Below, piece after piece: positions 32,157-45,400 of a stretch of 64,000 nt of DNA. Made by a program: the position numbers and the translations under genes. This DNA is from Mesocentrotus franciscanus (taxonomy: Eukaryota > Echinodermata > Echinoidea > Camarodonta > Strongylocentrotidae), in NCBI GenBank assembly GCA_037976565.1, contig CP137668.1, forward strand, positions 27,500,113-27,564,112, read 5' to 3'. Position 1 is the stretch's first letter, and the number at the start of each line of letters is the position of its first letter. The notes beneath the pieces were generated by a model, which saw only the letters and a list, made by a program, of their open reading frames with translations, did no database searches and had not been told where the DNA came from.

Positions 32157-35100
32157 CTTGTATTTTAAGTAGAAACATATTTTGTCAAACTTACATGTTA
32201 CTCATTATATTTATTTGTATGATGTTTCTTTGTATTGATGTGAAAAAGTGGAAATAAAACAAACAAACAAATCATTTAAAAAAAAATCAAACTATGCAAA
32301 ACATGGGTTATTTACTCATCCTAAGTCGAATTCTGCATAATTTGAACTAGTTTTTGCGTTCCGATCAGATCCGACTTATGCAGAGTTACATGTATACCCA
32401 ATGAAGTCCCCCGCTGGTCATTTTCATATCCCTTCTCCCAGTGTTGCTTATGTTGCTATCGTTGGGTGAAGAACCTCGCCTAAATGTGTATTTTTATTTT
32501 ACTATCATCTATTTTTACCGAACCCCTTTACTATCCTAAATGGGACGGGGAGGGGATGTCGGACCAAGGATGACGACAATCTGCCGAAATTCTTCATCAA
32601 AGGAAAATGCCAATGTTCACTGTCTTGTAGGGTTTTATTCCAAACACCCACCCCCTCACTCCACGCCGCCATTACTATTAGAGCCGATAATTTACACCCA
32701 TTCGTGTAATAATTATCGTTACTTCACTCTACATTGTAGTGTTACCATCCTGTCAATATGATGACCAATTGTGATCTTCGTTTACCTCCGTCACACGAAA
32801 GACACCAGCACCAGACCGACGGAAAACCGAACATATGATTGCATTACCACGAATGGCCATTTTTTGTCGATTATCGATCGGCTTGGCGGTGTGACTGGGC
32901 ATTTGAATCCTTACCCTTTCTCCTAGTGGTACCTGGTTGTTGTCTCTTGATGGTGACCCTTGTCTAAACCTCGTCACCCGCCTGGCTACCCACTTATAGA
33001 GATGCATGAATGATTTAGGTGAAGGGATAATATTGAAAGGGACAGGAATGGTGGCGCCCTTCTCAAAATACGACATCCACAGCTGAGCCCGGGCAAATTT
33101 CCATTCCACGTCTTGCTCACTCTGCAATTTTATAGGACAAAACGTAATGTTTATCAACATAAAATTTATTTATGCTGGCAATTTAATAGAAAATGACAAC
33201 ATGGGCAAAGAGAAATACATCCTATCCTTTACGGAAGTTTTGAATACTGATGTCTTTGAGACCAAAATCTTATACCTCAGTCAAACCAATGAGACCGACA
33301 CCAGACTGACAAGAGACAGAGCAAATGATTAATTGTCACCTCATGGTGTAAGATTGGGTAGGTTTGGAGTCGGTTTGGCAGTGTGACTGAGGTATTAATT
33401 GACGTTTTAGTTTTGAGTAAGATGTAACTTCTTTTCGCAGACGTTGAATAAGTGAATGTTGTAAACATGTATGGAATTATATCAAAATGAACGTTCACAT
33501 CGCACTTTGGTGGTTTCACTGATCTCACTACATACTACAATATTTTTCTACACGGTGATATTGCATCTCGATGCTGAACTCACATTGATCTCCTGAAACG
33601 AGTTACTCATCATGGCTATAAGCATGTTCAGCATGACTAAACCCATCACCACATAGTAGATCATGTAGAGCATGGTACCAAACGACTCGGTGATGAGGTA
33701 CCCTCCCTTACCGCCGGCTACTAAGGTTCCGTTGCTGGTGATGTTGTGACGAAGCCTCGGGTCGCCTGGGTTACCCAGGCCAAACAGAGCCCAGAACAGG
33801 GTTAAGAACGCCTGACCAAAACTGAGAGGATGGTTCATAATAAAAACAACAAGAGAGAAAACGAAACGGTCATGATCAACTGAAATTTATGATGATTAAT
33901 TCCGTTCTGGTCATGCGATTGCATTGTGAAAGAAACGTTGTGGAATCGATCAGAAAAGGTTGATCATCTAGTATATAAGTAGTGGTGTCTGGTGTGTACT
34001 GCAAGGTTCTGGAATCATCAAAATGATAAGAAATTTGGCCCAGTCTTGGTAAAGTTACAAGCACTGTACACAGAAAGATGTATATGGGACTACGCGACCA
34101 CGTGCGCTATATCTATTTGGTCCCAATAGATATAATAATCTACCAAATATATCAATTAGTATGCGGTTTTCCGGCAAAATTTGTATCATCACGTATTAGT
34201 CAAAACATATTCTTTCACATGATTGGTAATGAGAGCTTCCATTTCATTTTTTGAGAGAGGGGCGTTTACAAAAACTGGTCTTTACCTTTAAGCCGTTTCA
34301 TTAAAGTAGAAAGCCCTGTCCTAATGTCTACCACACATCTTACCTCAAGAATAAAGTCATATAGATATTGTCATAAGAAAATCTAGAGGTTTCCAAAATA
34401 TTAACAACTTCCCAATTAAGTAATATAAAAATTGAGGGGTATGTTAAGCTCTTCCATTTGGAAAAAAGACAAATTTGGCATTAGGCCAATTCGATGTGGC
34501 TGGTCAGGGCCTTGTTTAATAAAACTTGTTAATAATAATAATAATAATCCGCTTTTTTATATAGCGCCCAATACATCGATCCAACGATGTGCCTAAGCGC
34601 TTTACAGATATATTATTACCCCGGTCATCGGATTCAGGCTTACCCGCACACAATGTATGCACATTTTCCACTCCTGGGGAGCATTCCAGCCAGTCGCCAT
34701 TTTACAAGCGCACACTTGCTTATCCAAACACATGAACTTTCGCATCCTACCGGGTACCCATTTAACACCTGGGTGGAGAGTAGCAAGTGCAGGTAAATAT
34801 CTTGCCAAAGGAAATTAGTGCCGTGTCGGGATTCGAATCCTCGACCTTCGCCTCTCCAGTCAAGCGCCTTAAACCACTCGACCACGACACTGTTAGCAAT
34901 AACAAATGCTAAATTCCTATGGCAAATTTGCTCTCAGCCAACCAAATGCCACGATTTCAGTAGCTTATAACAGTTATTGTAGATTGTTATTGATAACAAG
35001 TCTTATGAAACAGGGCCCTGTTCACTGCGATTCGTAACAGGACAGGCCTTATCTCCGACTCGAAGGCTTGAAAATATCCCCCGGTTTCGATGTGTATCAC

Positions 35101-38100
35101 TATGTATCTGGGCATTTGGTACCTCTATCAGGAACTATCAAAATTACTTTTTTTTTGCAGTTTCGTCTAAAATCAACTCGAGGACAGGTGTGGAGGTGTA
35201 AGCAAGCCTTACATAATATTTCTTAAATCAGCGACTCCGTCTTTTAAAACAAAACTGAATATATATAATACAACGTTCCTAATTTGCAAAATTCAGTTTT
35301 GTAATTTTGAGTGGATTTCACGATTAGGTTGTAGAATAGTCCAAATGGCCTTAATTTTGTTCACGATCTGACTGTATTGTAAAAAGAAAGAAAATTAAAA
35401 AAGTGACTAAATCCTTATGTCCTGTGCCTGTGGTTACATACTTGCCAAACTTGGAATCTTCGTAGGAGTAGTAGAGGTTGAACATGGAGCAGAAGAATGC
35501 GAGGAAGACAACGATGAAGACGACAGCGAAACGGAGGATGTCTCCCAGCATCCGACCCAAGGAGATCTGGAGCGGGCCAAGGAACTCGCTGACGGGTAAG
35601 ATGTAGGAGAGACGACAGAAGCTGAGCACGTTGGCGAGGGCGTAAAGGGCCTCGGAGACAAAGACGGGATCGTCGTTGTGCCACATTGACCGTTCTGAAA
35701 GACAAAGCATAAGTGTAGGTATTCTGAAAATGAGACGTAATTCTGCCCTTTGATGTACAATATTCCTTACGAAATGTTCAAGAGATATATAAATTAAGAT
35801 ATTCTTGGCATGATGTGATGCCTTTTAGCATGACATGGGCGCACCCATTTTCTTGAAAATGTGACGTACCAGGTGAAGTTGTACATGTATCATGCACCAA
35901 TCTCGCACCAAACCTTTGCTTTTTAATGAGGAAAAATCCTAGCTGAGAAGATAGAAATTATATTTGGTGCAAAATATATAATAGCGCAACAATAATTTGT
36001 AATTAATTCATTTAAAGATACTAAAATATAGCAGTGACAAATGTATTTCATTGATGAGAAATCTTCACCCCAGAAGAGCACCAACCTATTTATGCAATTT
36101 GCGTTCTGGCAATTGTAGTACAAAGGATAATAGGTGTTAAACGACTTCACACAGCAAGTCACGTTATCACGAAAATGGCGATGTCCATGTCGTGATGAGA
36201 AACTGTACATTATTCTTGCTTTATGTTTCTCTCATAAACTTTGGTAGGGAATCTTGTAGATTAATGGGCAATAATCTAAATCTCTCAGAATAAGTAAAGC
36301 TATTTCTTGGGGAGAGGTTTCCTTAAATAAAGCTGTAAAAAGACGTGTGCCCGTGGTGACATTATTCTGTCGCCTTTTCTGGCAAGATAAAGCATTGGAA
36401 AGACGAACCCCTCTGTCATAGAAGAAGTTCTTTCCTGGACTGACAGAAAATAGCATTTTTTTTAAAGGGTGATGCACTAATTTTATATTCCGTTTTTAGA
36501 GGGACGAGAGGGGAAATATTATGTATGGACGGACCTTATAAACTTGTACATTTCAGAATAGTTTTATAGCGGAATATATATAGCCAAGTCGAAAGTTGAA
36601 GGAGCTTACTGAAAGAGTCAATCACAGCTGAAATAACGATAGGCCAAAACTTGATCGGAAATGCGATCGGAGTATGCGTCTTTTTGGAAGATTTGGCCAT
36701 GGGTGATGTAAGACTACCGTTTTTAATAACATTTATTAAACAAAATATTTAAAAAACATTTAACCAGAATGCTGTTCGTGTCAGACTTGTCGTTTACGAA
36801 TTCCGAATACACATTATTTTAATCATCTTTTGCTTAAATAAAACAGGATATATTGCATGAGGAATATCGAAGAGACAAGCTATGAGCTGAATAAGTCAGG
36901 GATGCAGATGCATGCTCAGCGAAAAGGATAAACAGAGGGGATATGAAGATAAAATTTGGAGAGGAATAGTGGGAGTAAGAAAGTACTCTCATATTTCAGT
37001 TTTGAATCTAAAGTAGACCTTCTCATTACGTTTTGTTTATCGCAAGAGGCATTTGACAGAGGGCACCCAGGTAACGATCATCGGTAAACCGTATAATCAG
37101 CGGAAAACTAATGGAAGAGAGAGGATGAACAAAATTGTAGACATTGTAAATATACTTGAGAGGGTCAAATGCGGAGGACAAAAGCGTACCTCTTTGCAAG
37201 AAGTAGAAGTGTGTATTGGCTACCGGGTCGTTGCCATTTTTATAGAGACAAGGCGCGTTTACATTGGTCATGAAGAAGTCTATAGCCAGAGAGGCCCTGG
37301 TCACACTGAGCACGTTGAGTGTGCACGAGGCAAGGTAGAGATTCAACATGGCAATGTCAATCCAGTTCCATATAGATGCCAGGTAAGCCTGAAGTCCCTC
37401 GGCCCACAGCTGCTTGATTTCACCCCATAGAAACCCTGTCATAATGGAGAGAAGCGTAATGATTATATACGAGTGTATACTGTAATCATTTCCATTATTA
37501 TATGTTATTCGACTACTTTCAGGGTGTTTATAAGATATCACATGATTGGACTTGACGTCAATTTCGCTCGGAGTCCCTCGGCCCAAAGCTGTTTGATTCC
37601 ACTTCTTAGAACCCTGTTATGATTGAAAGAAGCGAAACCCTGTCATTGTGGAGACAAGAACATGAGATCGCAAACTTTTTGGAGAGTTCATCTCAAGGTT
37701 AATTCAATACCCACTGTAAAATTGCCTATACAATTCATGTTCGAATTATATAATATTGCTCGCAGATCGCAAAAGGTGATTAGCAAGGTTAATGAAGGTT
37801 TGCAATCACTGTAACGATATAATCATGGATTCATGGCCATTCGATCACAACTTGATTGACCTTAACGTCAAGGAGGCCCAGAGTCCCTCTGCCAAGAGCT
37901 GGTTGATTTCACCCTATAGAAACCCTATCATAATTGAGAGAAGCGCAATGATATATGTCACTCGACCACCAGATTTCTGAATGTTAACACGATACAGTTA
38001 GATTGACCTTGGCGCTACAGAGACCCTAAATTCTTCCCATTGAGAGCTACTTTTTTCACTCGGTAAAACATCCAATTCGAAAATTCTTTGCAGCGAATTC

Positions 38101-41100
38101 TGATTTGTTTTGTACCCTTGATCAGCCCCTTTCCTTGGCTTGTTGGATTTTTTAAACGTCTGTCAGGACTTTTTTGGGAAAAGCTGAAAAATCTGGTAGC
38201 CCTTTTTGTCGAAAATATGTGGCTAATATTTGTCAAATTTATTCCGACTGCCTCATCTCATCTAGCAAAGCCAATGATAAAACCCTGCCATAATGGAGAG
38301 AAGTTTAACAGTACCTGTATAGACCTATTACTCTATCAAGTACAGTGACACCAATCTCTCTCTCTAGCGTGAGCCAGAAATCCCAGATAGGCAAAGGTCC
38401 TCATTGAGTGTCCAAAGCTACATCATGACAGTGCCCCAAATACGGCATTTGCAGGATCTGATACGTAAAGGTCTTTTAACTCGAAAGACACGTAACAATT
38501 TTGGATGGTCATGAAAAATGTTTCCTTGAATATGATCTAAATTCTATGATAAATGATGATTTTTATCATGCGAAGAGTTTGGAGGACTTGATGACAGAAG
38601 TTTTTCTTCTTCTTTTTCTGATATAAAGTTTTCTTAAACATACCCATGAGAAATATCAGTATGACGATCTCTAGGGGCGTGAGAGCGAAGAAACGAAGCC
38701 TTATCACATATTGTTCATCTTCCAAACCCGGAAAGATTGAGAGACACGTGTCAGTGGTGGTGTTCACTCGCTCTCGCAAGAGGGATGTCAGTTTTCCCTC
38801 TTTCTCGTCATGGAACGAGTTCTTGTAGGTTTGGGCGTAGAGGGATTCGACGAAGATGACGAGGAGGAAGACGAAATATGAGGCGGAGTAGAGGATGAAC
38901 TTGACAAGAGGACTGCTGACGAACTCACCAAGCTGTGAAACAGAAGGGACATACTATTAAGATTATAATTTGACCTGTCTGCTTGCAACAAAATTATGCA
39001 GTTGCACCTCATAAAATAAAAATAACGACATTAAATTAGATTTGATGATATTTTTGATTGCTCTTACTTTTCAGGAGCCGCTTGCAGCAACAGATATGAC
39101 GATGATGATGATAGGCAACTCCGACACGTAACATTCAAATACGCGATTCTGATTAGTCGTGTTAGCTGAAACTCACTAAAGGTTTGATTTCTGGAGTTAC
39201 ATTATTTTGGAAGTACAGTAAAGTATTTATGCAAGGGACCCTTCTTCTGTTTAAGCACTTCAGGTAATCACGGAAACAAAGATGACGAATTGACTCGGCA
39301 GAGAAAACAAGAACGTGAAAATGAAGAGGAAGTAAGAGAAAGAGAAAGAAGAAATTTAAAAAGATGAAGGAGAGAGAGGGTGAGAGAGAGAGAGAGAGAG
39401 TAGAAAAAAGGAAAGGGAAGAGTAACTAAATAAAAGGAAAACGCAAGTGAGTAACTTTGATGGAAATCTAGTTACAAAAGTAAAGAAGGGATCTAGGCTA
39501 CACCAATAATAACCATTTACTACTTGAAATAACATATTTTGCCACAAAACGGTTCGGACTATAACAGTGAGTATACCCTTCGCTAAAAGGTGATCTCACC
39601 CACCTTGCTGTATGGCGCCAAATAGTAGCATAGGGTAAAGAACGGCAGCCCCAGGACAATCAGCACATTGACAAAGACCTTCTTGGGCAAGCTCATCAAT
39701 CGCCAGCTGGGAAAGTTGCTATACCAAAGGGTTGCTAGCTCGTGTTGGCAGTGAGAGTGTGCTACGAACTAAACATTGACAATGATTAAAGTGAAGAACA
39801 AAATACAGTACTTGATTTGTTGAAGATCCTGACAGTGAAGAGTGAAATCTTTTGATTGGACAATAAATATAACTAATGCCAGAATTGCCCAAATTGATTC
39901 ACGTAACTGGGTCATATTCATATTCAGATTCAGATTCAAGTTTTATTGTCCATAATAATACAGAAATTAGTTTCGCATTGTTGTTACACTCAATATAAAC
40001 ATAGGCATAAACATGATATGCCGAGAGCAAAGAGGGTGTTAAGTTAGTGTTGAACAAGAATGATTAAATACAATTCCAGCTCTCAAAACAATGAAGTGTG
40101 TTAATGAAAAATATGAAAGTAGGGATTACATAAAAAACAAAAGCAATAACATGCCGATGTGGCGAAGTCTTATGGGTTTTTTAAACGGTGAAGTAATTAA
40201 GTAATTTTGGAGCTATAATTATATCATTGCAAAGACATTTACCTGTTTCTGTCGGAGTTTTATCGCCAGTTTTAGACGCGATAGGGTTGGAGTCCGCGAA
40301 GATCCCTCTTCCCCGACCTCCGACTTTAACCAGTTGGTTGCCCTCTCATGTTCGGACTCGTCGAGAGTGTTCGCCTCGTTGTTCAGGATAGTTCGGACTT
40401 CTTCGGAATTCTGGCACATGTCGAGAAGATCCGAGGCAAACTCTTTGCATTGTCGGGCAAGGTCTCGATATTCATTCTGGAAAATGGTAATACAATCGAT
40501 ATAAGATACAATAAAAAATGACAACAGCTACATAGAAATAAATAAATTAAACGTGGAGGTTCCACTATACCATCCATGAAATTCCAAAAAAAAACTAAAC
40601 TAACAACTAAACATGGTCTTTCAGAAACGTCTGACTCTGGCGTGCATTGTCACAATTTATCCCCCAAGATTGTATCCAAGTATGTAATCTTTTCTTCTGC
40701 CAACCCCTGCATTTCTCAAAGCAAATCCTGTAGATGATATTGACACTCATCAACCAGATTTCTGTATAGAATTTTTCCTAGGTCGTCACATTAGATTGGT
40801 TGCGACTCCCCACCCCCTTAAACATATCCTGAAGATGATTGGAAGCTTCTGAATCAGAGCTCTAGACACGATTTGAACTTTTACCGCGAATTCTTTCTCG
40901 AACATCGCATTGGATGCGTTTACAGAATTTGTCACCACCCCTATCTCCCCACAATAAATCCTAAACTGACGTCCCTGCTTTAGAGTTCTCTATGACAAGT
41001 TTACCTTGAATTCCTTCTCGATTCTGGCATTGGTTCCGAGCTCCTGACTGAGCAAGAAAGCGGTGAGGATCGGATCGGGGCTGGTGAGGGCTATGAACGC

Positions 41101-42363
41101 TGGGCTGGCCAGGGCACGATATGTGTTGAACCCAGCTAAGGAGTGCTTCAAAGGGTCGAACTGTTTCTTGTTGCTGCAGTAGGTGCATTGGCATAGTGAG
41201 TTGTGAGGTTTTTTGATGGTGTCTCCGCGGTTGAGGAGCAACCGGATGATGTCGATTTCGTTGCAGTGGGCCGCTAGCATCAGAGGAGTCACGTCCTGGA
41301 GAGAGGAAGGGGATAATGGGAAGGAGGGAGAGAGGGAAAATCGAGATTGAGAGAGTGAGTGGATTATAGGAAACAGGGGGAGGAGGGGCCGGAGAAGAGA
41401 GAGAGAGAGAGAGAGAGAGGGGGAGGGGGTCGGACGAAAGAGAATGAGGAAAGGATCAAGAGAGAGAGAGAGAGGGGAAAGGTGAAGAATGAGAGGCGAA
41501 TGAAAATGAAGGTCAGTGCCATTTTACACTTAAGAACGCCTGCTTGATAACATTCTACAGGCAGTCAGTATTCAAGACAATAGTCAATAAATAACAAGTA
41601 TCACAAATTTTCATATCAATTAAATTCCTGGCATTTTGAGTACTCAAGTTATAACATTCAAACATTACAGAGGTCAATTGCCAACCCATATAAATTTCTC
41701 TCATCACTTCAGAAACCAAATGTGACACATAGTCGTACAGACAATTACAGAAATGAACTAGAAATGCATTCGTGTCACAACGATATGCGTGCAATGACGC
41801 CTGTGTTTCTACGTGTCAAACGAAAGCGCTTCTCTCGGCCTATCCAGCGCAATTTGTAAGAAGTCTAGCTTTAGCTTCTGTGATATAGTGGAGATAGGTA
41901 GGGTGAAAGTAATGCCTCAAAAACGGCCCGAAACGGACAAAATGGCGCCTGGACGGTCACGCATGAGTGATTCCGGAGAACATGAAATAATTGAGTACAA
42001 TTTGAAAACTCATAATCATGTCGGATGTGTAATGCAATAAACTACACACAGAGCCACATTTGCATGGTAATGAATGTGTTAGCTGATCTATTTCCAATTA
42101 TCCGCCCATGAAGTTTTGTCATGGAGTTCCAAAAAATTACATACGTCACATTACAGGAAAGGCCAAAGCAAATCGTATACAGAATACACGTCACAGAGGA
42201 ACGATTCTTATACGAGAGTTATTTGTAATTATGATGATTAATATCCTCTATGAATTTTTGTTGAGGAGGTGGTTGCTAAGAATAAGGTCATATTCTCAGA
42301 AAATAGTAATCTTACTAGTTGTTGACAAAGAAATTCCATTTTCGATATTAATCTCAGTCTCTG

Positions 42364-42401
<38 letters not shown>

Positions 42402-45400
42402 AGTCTCTCTTTTAGTTTCTGAATCTCTCCTTCATCAATCTCTGCCACACTTTTACTCTCAACACCCACTCTACTCTCCCACCTCTCTCTCTCTCTCTCT
42501 CAATTTCCCTATGTTTGTCTTCTTGCAGATTCTCTGTCTAACTCTCTGGGGTTTTCTTTTTGTGACTCTCTCTCTCTCTCTCTCCTCTGTCTAGGTCTAG
42601 TGTTTGCGTTTGTCAAATGACCCTTGAAAATCAAGGAGCTGTAGTCCGTCCATAATTATTTCCTCCTCTTTTTTTTCTCCTCCGCCTCTATCTATTTCAT
42701 CTATTATTCACTGATATTGATGAACTTTCTATTTATGTTTTTACAGTAACCATGATTTCTTGGTATAAGCAGGCACAGTTTGCCGAACATTATAACAAAT
42801 GAGAATAAAGTGAAATCTTATTTTAGATCACGACCTAAAAAAAAACCAGAAATATGTATCTAGGTGTATGTTTTAAAGATACTATGTCCCTTTTGCAGCC
42901 AACATCAAATCCTGTAGAACTTTGCAGGAATTATGAATATGTCATGTATGTCCTATCTGTGAAATTCAAACATTAGCAGTGTCCTAGTATTAAAATTATG
43001 CAAGGAAACCCGTTTACCTTCTAGACTTCACTGTCAGACACTATTGAGTGACTGACTGACATCATTTTTTCTTTGGTAATAACATACATAAAATGAGCTG
43101 TAACAGGTACATGAGCATTTGTCTACATCATTAACCCACTTCTTGTAATGGCCAAAATTAAACTGATTGAATCTTTGTGCAGCACAAAACGTACGACCAT
43201 TTGGTAAAAAGGGTCTGAAATTCAGACTATTACTTAGGTAATTGCAATCACTTAAGTCGATTCGACAACTAATGGTCGTTATTTTCCAACGAAAAGCCAT
43301 TTTCAAGCCCTTTCGTTTTGAGGGAAGTTCTAAATTAGTATTGTCTTTCAAATGCCGTTGGAATTTAACCTTTTCATTTTTTTGGCCTGCAAATGGGACA
43401 TACCTTTAAAGTTTCTTTTCCGTAACTTTCTTTTTACTTCCATCCATCTCTCTCTCTCTCTTATTCAGTTGTGAATGAAAGGAGAAATAATACATGCCAC
43501 TTTGTTCCATTTTGTTCTATTCTATTTTATTCTATCACCTATATCTTTAAACCCCGTTCTCACTCACTTTGAAAGTGGTCTTAGTTAGACCGCTCCAGAG
43601 GAACGGGTCTTGAGGAACGGTTTGCGAGCGTTCACACTCCGAGCAGTTTTTATGGCTCAAACCGCTCCACGAGTCAAAGTGGTCTTGTTGCTATGGCAGC
43701 TCAGGTCAGCGGGTAAATTTTTTCGCGCGCGGAATACTAAGCGTATGTACCGTACTACATGTTTCGCGCGGAACGTCACTAGCTCACTTCCGTTCACACT
43801 CGCACGTTAGAGCGCTCCAAACCGCTCTTTATAAGACCCGTACCTCAAGACCACCTCCCGAGGTGGTCTTCTGGAGCGGTCCAGAAGTCCACTTCCTGGA
43901 CCACTTTGACCGTTCTCACTCATCTAAGAACCGCTCCTGAGGAACGGGTCTTATTTAGACCGCTCCAACGAAGTGAATGAGAACGGGGTCGACCGCTCTC
44001 TGCCTGTCCGTCCATTTGCCTGCCTTTCGTTACTCTCCTTTTGATTTTTCATTCTACTTGAAAATAGATAATGTCATAGGATTATCATACTATACCTGTG
44101 CAAACTTGCTATTATTCTTTCTTTGGTAATAATTGGTCAGGCTGCCTAGTCGGAACTTATCCTTGCTTTGTTGGTGGACGGGGTGATTGAGCAGGGCTTG
44201 GGTGATACGTAGATAACCCTTACTGATGGCGAGCATGAGAGATTCTTGGATGGCTTGGATGTCGAGCTTACGCCCTCCCTTCTGGACGAGGAACTCGACG
44301 ATCTCTAGATGTTCGTTCTCCGTTGAGACCTATAGTATATTTAAAATGGAAGAATTAAAGGGTGTGTCTTCTACAGTACAGGGTTACTACAGACAATTTC
44401 ATACAGGAATCTAATGTAATGGCTGGTAGGAAGACTCGTGGGAGAGGTTTTTTAAAGCCTCGGTCACGAATACCATTACGAACTGCTACGAACGCCGTAC
44501 AAACGATTTTCAGACCATTTCGTAAGATCTTCTTAAGAAGGCCGTACGAAACCAGCGTTCGCAGACCGTTCGTAACAACATCGTAAGAATCACGCAAGAT
44601 CTTAGTACATTTCGTAGGGTCGAGAGACAATTCTAGAAGCCTTAAAGTTGATATTCATAGAAGAGCCCTAAATATGAAGATATTCATATCTACAGAAAGC
44701 TTATAAGCCAAATGAGCTTGGATGACATTCAAACAATACAACACTTCCAAAAAAGCGAAATTAGGGTGAAAACAATCACCCTATTCTCTGGGAAAAATTT
44801 GCCCTATTGTCATCCGAAACGGCCTTTAGCTGTGACGTAGGAAAAGGGAGGCGTGGCTAGTGTGCCACTTCCGGGTATCTAGTAGAATGCATGTATAACA
44901 TGTAAGGCTGAAAACACAGCTTCAACTTATGTGTTATTTTACCCTTACTATAGAATAAATTATAATACAACATCGTTTGTAAGTTACTTCTCATTAATAT
45001 TTCCATCTTGATATTCTAAGAAATGTATTATTTGTGAAACAAAAACGTTGAAAATAGGGAAAAAGAAGGTGAAACTATGGCTGTGTCCCCGGCTTTGTTG
45101 TACAGCGAGCCTGCATATTATATGGGGATTTGTGTGCCGGCGATTTTTACCACCATGTAGTTTCACTTTGACATATCAGTCGGAGACTTCACCTCTTCCA
45201 CTATTGAAAAAACAGTTAGTATTGATTTAATCATTATTATGAATAAAATAAAATTCAAACAAATCGAAGAATATTTCATTTAGTCGATCGTATCATGGCT
45301 AGATTAGCTGGAAAATCGAGGCGATTCTGCTGTTGTTACGATTCATCTGCGAGTAGTGCGGCTTTGGCAGCCGCATTACCTACACGGCTGATCGCTGATT

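Noticed and set aside
34830..34890. A tRNA gene on the minus strand with A and B boxes
   Set aside because: It continues directly into a SINE body and (ATT)n tail shared with 18183-18540, and has a target duplication, so it is a SINE head.
35415..35760. Overlapping ORFs in other frames at TRPC exon H
   Set aside because: Shadows of the GC-richer coding exon; only the frame with PLQISLGR joins in phase with its neighbours.
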